Positions 59,298 to 64,000 of a stretch of 64,000 nucleotides of DNA are shown here, in pieces. This DNA comes from Rhynochetos jubatus. Taxonomy: Eukaryota; Chordata; Aves; Eurypygiformes; Rhynochetidae. The notes below the pieces were generated by a model. That model had not been told where the DNA came from, searched no databases, and saw only the letters and a list, made by a program, of their open reading frames with translations. A program made the position numbers and the translations under genes. The stretch is from contig CM050656.1 of the NCBI GenBank assembly GCA_027574665.1, positions 13,777,501 through 13,841,500 of the forward strand. The letters run 5' to 3'. Numbering within the stretch: position 1 is the stretch's first letter; the number at the start of each line of letters is the position of its first letter.

Positions 59298-62200
59298 ATG
59301 TCGGTGCAGTGTCGTGCTCCTCTTGGCAGGCCTTTGCAATCCCAATTATCCCTGGAGCTGTGGGCTTTCTGGTTCTCCAGACCCTAACCCTAACCGTAAC
59401 CCTAGAAGTTGCCGACGGCGGTTTCCGGCCACGCCCCCCCCGGGTTCTGGCTAGGAAAGCTGGGGAGGGAGCCATGTCGGTGCAGTGTCGTGCTCCTCTT
59501 GGCAGGCCTTTGCAATCCCAATTATCCCTGGAGCTGTGGGCTTTCTGGTTCTCCAGACCCTAACCCTAACCCTAACCCTAGAAGTTGCCGACGGCGGTTT
59601 CCGGCCACGCCCCCCGTGGGTTCTGGCTAGGAAAGCTGGGGAGGGAGCCATGTCGGTGCAGTGTCGTGCTCCTCTTGGCAGGCCTTTGCAATCCCAATTA
59701 TCCCTGGAGCTGTGGGCTTTCTGGTTCTCCAGACCCTAACCCTAACCCTAACCCTAGAAGTTGCCGACGGCGGTTTCCGGCCACGCCCCCCGTGGGTTCT
59801 GGCTAGGAAAGCTGGGGAGGGAGCCATGTCGGTGCAGTGTCGTGCTCCTCTTGGCAGGCCTTTGCAATCCCAATTATCCCTGGAGCTGTGGGCTTTCTGG
59901 TTCTCCAGACCCTAACCCTAACCCTAACCCTAGAAGTTGCCGACGGCGGTTTCCGGCCACGCCCCCCGTGGGTTCTGGCTAGGAAAGCTGGGGAGGGAGC
60001 CATGTCGGTGCAGTGTCGTGCTCCTCTTGGCAGGCCTTTGCAATCCCAATTATCCCTGGAGCTGTGGGCTTTCTGGTTCTCCAGACCCTAACCCTAACCC
60101 TAACCCTAGAAGTTGCCGACGGCGGTTTCCGGCCACGCCCCCCGTGGGTTCTGGCTAGGAAAGCTGGGGAGGGAGCCATGTCGGTGCAGTGTCGTGCTCC
60201 TCTTGGCAGGCCTTTGCAACCCCAATTATCCCTGGAGCTGTGGGCTTTCTGGTTCTCCAGACCCTAACCCTAACCGTAACCCTAGAAGTTGCCGACGGCG
60301 GTTTCCGGCCACGCCCCCCGTGGGTTCTGGCTAGGAAAGCTGGGGAGGGAGCCATGTCGGTGCAGTGTCGTGCTCCTCTTGGCAGGCCTTTGCAATCCCA
60401 ATTATCCCTGGAGCTGTGGGCTTTCTGGTTCTCCAGACCCTAACCCTAACCCTAGAAGTTGCCGACGGCGGTTTCCGGCCACGCCCCCCCTGTGGGTTCT
60501 GGCTAGGAAAGCTGGGGAGGGAGCCATGTCGGTGCAGTGTCGTGCTCCTCTTGGCAGGCCTTTGCAATCCCAATTATCCCTGGAGCTGTGGGCTTTCTGG
60601 TTCTCCAGACCCTAACCCTAACCCTAACCCTAGAAGTTGCCGATGGCGGTTTCCGGCCACGCCCCCCGTGGGTTCTGGCTAGGAAAGCTGGGGAGGGAGC
60701 CATGTCGGTGCAGTGTCGTGCTCCTCTTGGCAGGCCTTTGCAATCCCAATTATCCCTGGAGCTGTGGGCTTTCTGGTTCTCCAGACCCTAACCCTAACCC
60801 TAGAAGTTGCCGACGGCGGTTTCCGGCCACGCCCTCCGTGGGTTCTGGCTAGGAAAGCTGGGGAGGGAGCCATGTCGGTGCAGTGTCGTGCTCCTCTTGG
60901 CAGGCCTTTGCAATCCCAATTATCCCTGGAGCTGTGGGCTTTCTGGTTCTCCAGACCCTAACCCTAACCCTAACCGTAGAAGTTGCCGATGGCGGTTTCC
61001 GGCCACGCCCCCCCCGGGTTCTGGCTAGGAAAGCTGGGGAGGGAGCCATGTCGGTGCAGTGTCGTGCTCCTCTTGGCAGGCCTTTGCAATCCCAATTATC
61101 GCTGGAGCTGTGGGCTTTCTGGTTCTCCAGACCCTAACCCTAACCCTAACCCTAGAAGTTGCCGATGGCGGTTTCCGGCCACGCCCCCCGTGGGTTCTGG
61201 CTAGGAAAGCTGGGGAGGGAGCCATGTCGGTGCAGTGTCGTGCTCCTCTTGGCAGGCCTTTGCAATCCCAATTATCCCTGGAGCTGTGGGCTTTCTGGTT
61301 CTCCAGACCCTAACCCTAACCCTAACCCTAGAAGTTGCCGACGGCGGTTTCCGGCCACGCCCCCCGTGGGTTCTGGCTAGGAAAGCTGGGGAGGGAGCCA
61401 TGTCGGTGCAGTGTCGTGCTCCTCTTGGCAGGCCTTTGCAATCCCAATTATCCCTGGAGCTGTGGGCTTTCTGGTTCTCCAGACCCTAACCCTAACCCTA
61501 ACCCTAGAAGTTGCCGACGGCGGTTTCCGGCCACGCCCCCCGTGGGTTCTGGCTAGGAAAGCTGGGGAGGGAGCCATGTCGGTGCAGTGTCGTGCTCCTC
61601 TTGGCAGGCCTTTGCAATCCCAATTATCCCTGGAGCTGTGGGCTTTCTGGTTCTCCAGACCCTAACCCTAACCCTAACCCTAGAAGTTGCCGCTGGCGGT
61701 TTCCGGCCACGCCCCCCGTGGGTTCTGGCTAGGAAAGCTGGGGAGGGAGCCATGTCGGTGCAGTGTCGTGCTCCTCTTGGCAGGCCTTTGCAATCCCAAT
61801 TATCCCTGGAGCTGTGGGCTTTCTGGTTCTCCAGACCCTAACCCTAACCCTAACCCTAGAAGTTGCCGACCGCGGATCCGGCCACGCCCCCCCCGGGTTC
61901 TGGCTAGGAAAGCTGGGGAGGGAGCCATGTCGGTGCAGTGTCGTGCTCCTCTTGGCAGGCCTTTGCAATCCCAATTATCCCTGGAGCTGTGGGCTTTCTG
62001 GTTCTCCAGACCCTAACACTAACCCTAACCCTAGAAGTTGCCGACCGCGGATCCGGCCACGCCCCCCGTGGGTTCTGGCTAGGAAAGCTGGGGAGGGAGC
62101 CATGTCGGTGCAGTCTCGTGCTCCTCTTGGCAGGCCTTTGCAATCCCAATTATCCCTGGAGCTGTGGGCTTTCTGGTTCTCCAGACCCTAACCCTAACCC

Positions 62201-64000
62201 TAACCCTAGAAGTTGCCGACGGCGGTTTCCGGCCACGCCCCCCGTGGGTTCTGGCTAGGAAAGCTGGGGAGGGAGCCATGTCGGTGCAGTGTCGTGCTCC
62301 TCTTGGCAGGCCTTTGCAATCCCAATTATCCCTGGAGCTGTGGGCTTTCTGGTTCTCCAGACCCTAACCCTAACCCTAACCCTAGAAGTTGCCGACGGCG
62401 GTTTCCGGCCACGCCCCCCGTGGGTTCTGGCTAGGAAAGCTGGGGAGGGAGCCATGTCGGTGCAGTGTCGTGCTCCTCTTGGCAGGCCTTTGCAATCCCA
62501 ATTATCCCTGGAGCTGTGGGCTTTCTGGTTCTCCAGACCCTAACCCTAACCCTAACCCTAGAAGTTGCCGACGGCGTTTTCCGGCCACGCCCCCCGTGGG
62601 TTCTGGCTAGGAAAGCTGGGGAGGGAGCCATGTCGGTGCAGTGTCGTGCTCCTCTTGGCAGGCCTTTGCAATCCCAATTATCCCTGGAGCTGTGGGCTTT
62701 CTGGTTCTCCAGACCCTAACCCTAACCCTAACCCTAGAAGTTGCCGACGGCGGTTTCCGGCCACGCCCCCCGTGGGTTCTGGCTAGGAAAGCTGGGGAGG
62801 GAGCCATGTCGGTGCAGTGTCGTGCTCCTCTTGGCAGGCCTTTGCAATCCCAATTATCCCTGGAGCTGTGGGCTTTCTGGTTCTCCAGACCCTAACCCTA
62901 ACCCTAACCCTAGAAGTTGCCGACGGCGGTTTCCGGCCACGCCCCCCCCGGGTTCTGGCTAGGAAAGCTGGGGAGGGAGCCATGTCGGTGCAGTCTCGTG
63001 CTCCTCTTGGCAGGCCTTTGCAATCCCAATTATCCCTGGAGCTGTGGGCTTTCTGGTTCTCCAGACCCTAACCCTAACCCTAACCCTAGAAGTTGCCGAC
63101 CGCGGATCCGGCCACGCCCCCCGTGGGTTCTGGCTAGGAAAGCTGGGGAGGGAGCCATGTCGGTGCAGTGTCGTGCTCCTCTTGGCAGGCCTTTGCAATC
63201 CCAATTATCCCTGGAGCTGTGGGCTTTCTGGTTCTCCAGACCCTAACCCTAACCCTAACCCTAGAAGTTGCCGACGGCGGTTTCCGGCCACGCCCCCCCC
63301 GGGTTCTGGCTAGGAAAGCTGGGGAGGGAGCCATGTCGGTGCAGTGTCGTGCTCCTCTTGGCAGGCCTTTGCAATCCCAATTATCCCTGGAGCTGTGGGC
63401 TTTCTGGTTCTCCAGACCCTAACCCTAACCGTAACCCTAGAAGTTGCCGACGGCGGTTTCCGGCCACGCCCCCCGTGGGTTCTGGCTAGGAAAGCTGGGG
63501 AGGGAGCCATGTCGGTGCAGTGTCGTGCTCCTCTTGGCAGGCCTTTGCAATCCCAATTATCCCTGGAGCTGTGGGCTTTCTGGTTCTCCAGACCCTAACC
63601 CTAACCCTAACCCTAGAAGTTGCCGACGGCGGTTTCCGGCCACGCCCCCCCCGTGGGTTCTGGCTAGGAAAGCTGGGGAGGGAGCCATGTCAGTGCAGTG
63701 TCGTGCTCCTCTTGGCAGGCCTTTGCAATCCCAATTATCCCTGGAGCTGTGGGCTTTCTGGTTCTCCAGACCCTAACCCTAACCCTAGAAGTTGCCGACG
63801 GCGGTTTCCGGCCACGCCCCCCGTGGGTTCTGGCTAGGAAAGCTGGGGAGGGAGCCATGTCGGTGCAGTGTCGTGCTCCTCTTGGCAGGCCTTTGCAATC
63901 CCAATTATCCCTGGAGCTGTGGGCTTTCTGGTTCTCCAGACCCTAACCCTAACCCTAACCCTAGAAGTTGCCGACGGCGGTTTCCGGCCACGCCCCCCGT
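59298..64000 (+). repeat. Right segment, diverged units of uneven length
   Basis: About 27 units with lengths of 170, 172, 175, 176 and 178 bp. Tags include CCGTAA at about 59396, 60276 and 63431, C8-GGG at about 59440, 61011, 61890, 62946 and 63297, GATGGC at about 60643, 60989 and 61165, GTAGAAG at about 60976, TATCGCTGG at about 61099, CGCTGGCGG at about 61691, CTAACACTAACC at about 62011, and GGCGTTTTCC at about 62575. The last unit starts at 63857 and is cut by the window edge after 144 bp, so the array continues to the right. Confidence 0.85.
61752..62101 (+). repeat. Two 175 bp units with GACCGCGGATCC replacement
   Basis: In two adjacent units (61752 and 61927) the CpG-dense stretch reads GACCGCGGATCCGG instead of GACGGCGGTTTCCGG: three substitutions' worth of change and one base lost. 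This creates overlapping SacII-like (CCGCGG) and BamHI-like (GGATCC, 61874 and 62049) palindromes. A third copy lies in the 175 bp unit at 62982 (GGATCC at 63104). The variant is seen nowhere else in the window. Confidence 0.92.

Larger units (their letters stand above)
1..64000 (+). repeat. Tandem satellite array, 176 bp unit with embedded telomeric hexamers
   Basis: The same 176 bp unit recurs head to tail from the first base to the last with no inversion and no inserted unique or transposon sequence. I count about 365 units. Most are exactly 176 bp; the exceptions are 154, 170, 172, 175, 177 and 178 bp. The unit is about 60% GC with 8 CpG. Each standard unit contains three CCCTAA hexamers followed by CCCTAG. 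Satellites with units close to the nucleosome repeat length are typical of centromeric and subtelomeric heterochromatin; the telomeric hexamers favour a subtelomeric site. I do not recognise the family by name. Open frames of 66, 73 and 84 residues recur once per unit and overlap each other on both strands, as expected of a non-coding repeat. Both window edges lie inside the array. Confidence 0.98.

Noticed and set aside
1-64000. CRISPR array
   Set aside because: Repeats and so-called spacers would both be near identical from unit to unit; there are no unique spacers and no cas genes. This is an ordinary tandem satellite.
1-64000. True terminal telomere
   Set aside because: No run is longer than four hexamers, and 152 bp of other sequence separates the tracts. 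The chromosome end itself is not in the window.
1-64000. Trypanosoma brucei 177 bp minichromosome repeat or Leishmania telomere-associated repeat
   Set aside because: The T. brucei repeat is AT-rich as known, while this unit is about 60% GC. The Leishmania class also mixes TTAGGG with conserved blocks, but I cannot confirm sequence identity from memory, and the CpG decay pattern argues mildly against it. Left open as an alternative only.
1-64000. Transposon or retroelement insertions, tRNA or rRNA genes
   Set aside because: Every stretch can be assigned to a satellite unit; there are no insertions longer than about two bases and no foreign sequence.

Overview
The whole 64 kb window is one uninterrupted tandem satellite array. 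There is no unique sequence in it and no gene, RNA gene, mobile element or CRISPR array that I can support. The repeat unit is 176 bp (about 60% GC, 8 CpG per unit). I count about 365 units, all in the same orientation, and both window edges cut the array, so its true length exceeds 64 kb. Each standard unit carries an embedded telomere-like tract of three CCCTAA hexamers plus CCCTAG, so vertebrate-type telomeric DNA recurs about every 176 bp. All the open reading frames are shadows of the repeat: the same 66, 73 and 84 residue frames recur once per unit, overlap on both strands and end at stops inside the repeat.

The organism cannot be named from this sequence. It must be a eukaryote with TTAGGG telomeres. 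Many recurrent unit variants are CpG to TpG or CpA changes, which hints at a genome with cytosine methylation and mildly favours a vertebrate. Some fungi, and kinetoplastids whose subtelomeric repeats also interleave TTAGGG with conserved blocks, remain possible. The likely location is a subtelomeric or telomere-proximal heterochromatin block. If the embedded tracts point the same way as the chromosome end, the telomere lies to the left of base 1.

Shared variants divide the array into domains. 1-3168 is a near-consensus segment. 3169-9152 and 9329-15312 are two copies of a roughly 34-unit (6 kb) block. 15313-19360 is a more diverged stretch rich in a CCGTAA variant. 19361-20724 is a duplicated 682 bp four-unit block. 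21253-26622 holds an 11-unit higher-order repeat of 1,902 bp, one copy of which has grown to 2,600 bp. 26623-30130 holds 1,056, 704 and 698 bp duplications. 31357-33468 is a 1,056 bp six-unit duplication. 33469-44003 is a mosaic with little large-scale order. 44004-54915 is a nested amplification (2,992 bp and 4,048 bp periods) that multiplies a distinctive cassette to five copies. 54916-59297 is almost perfectly homogeneous. 59298-64000 is diverged again, with units of several abnormal lengths.

The points of biological interest are the satellite itself (a nucleosome-scale unit with a built-in telomeric G-quadruplex and TRF-type sites), the patchwork of units that keep or lose that G-quadruplex, and the visible record of unequal exchange at several scales.
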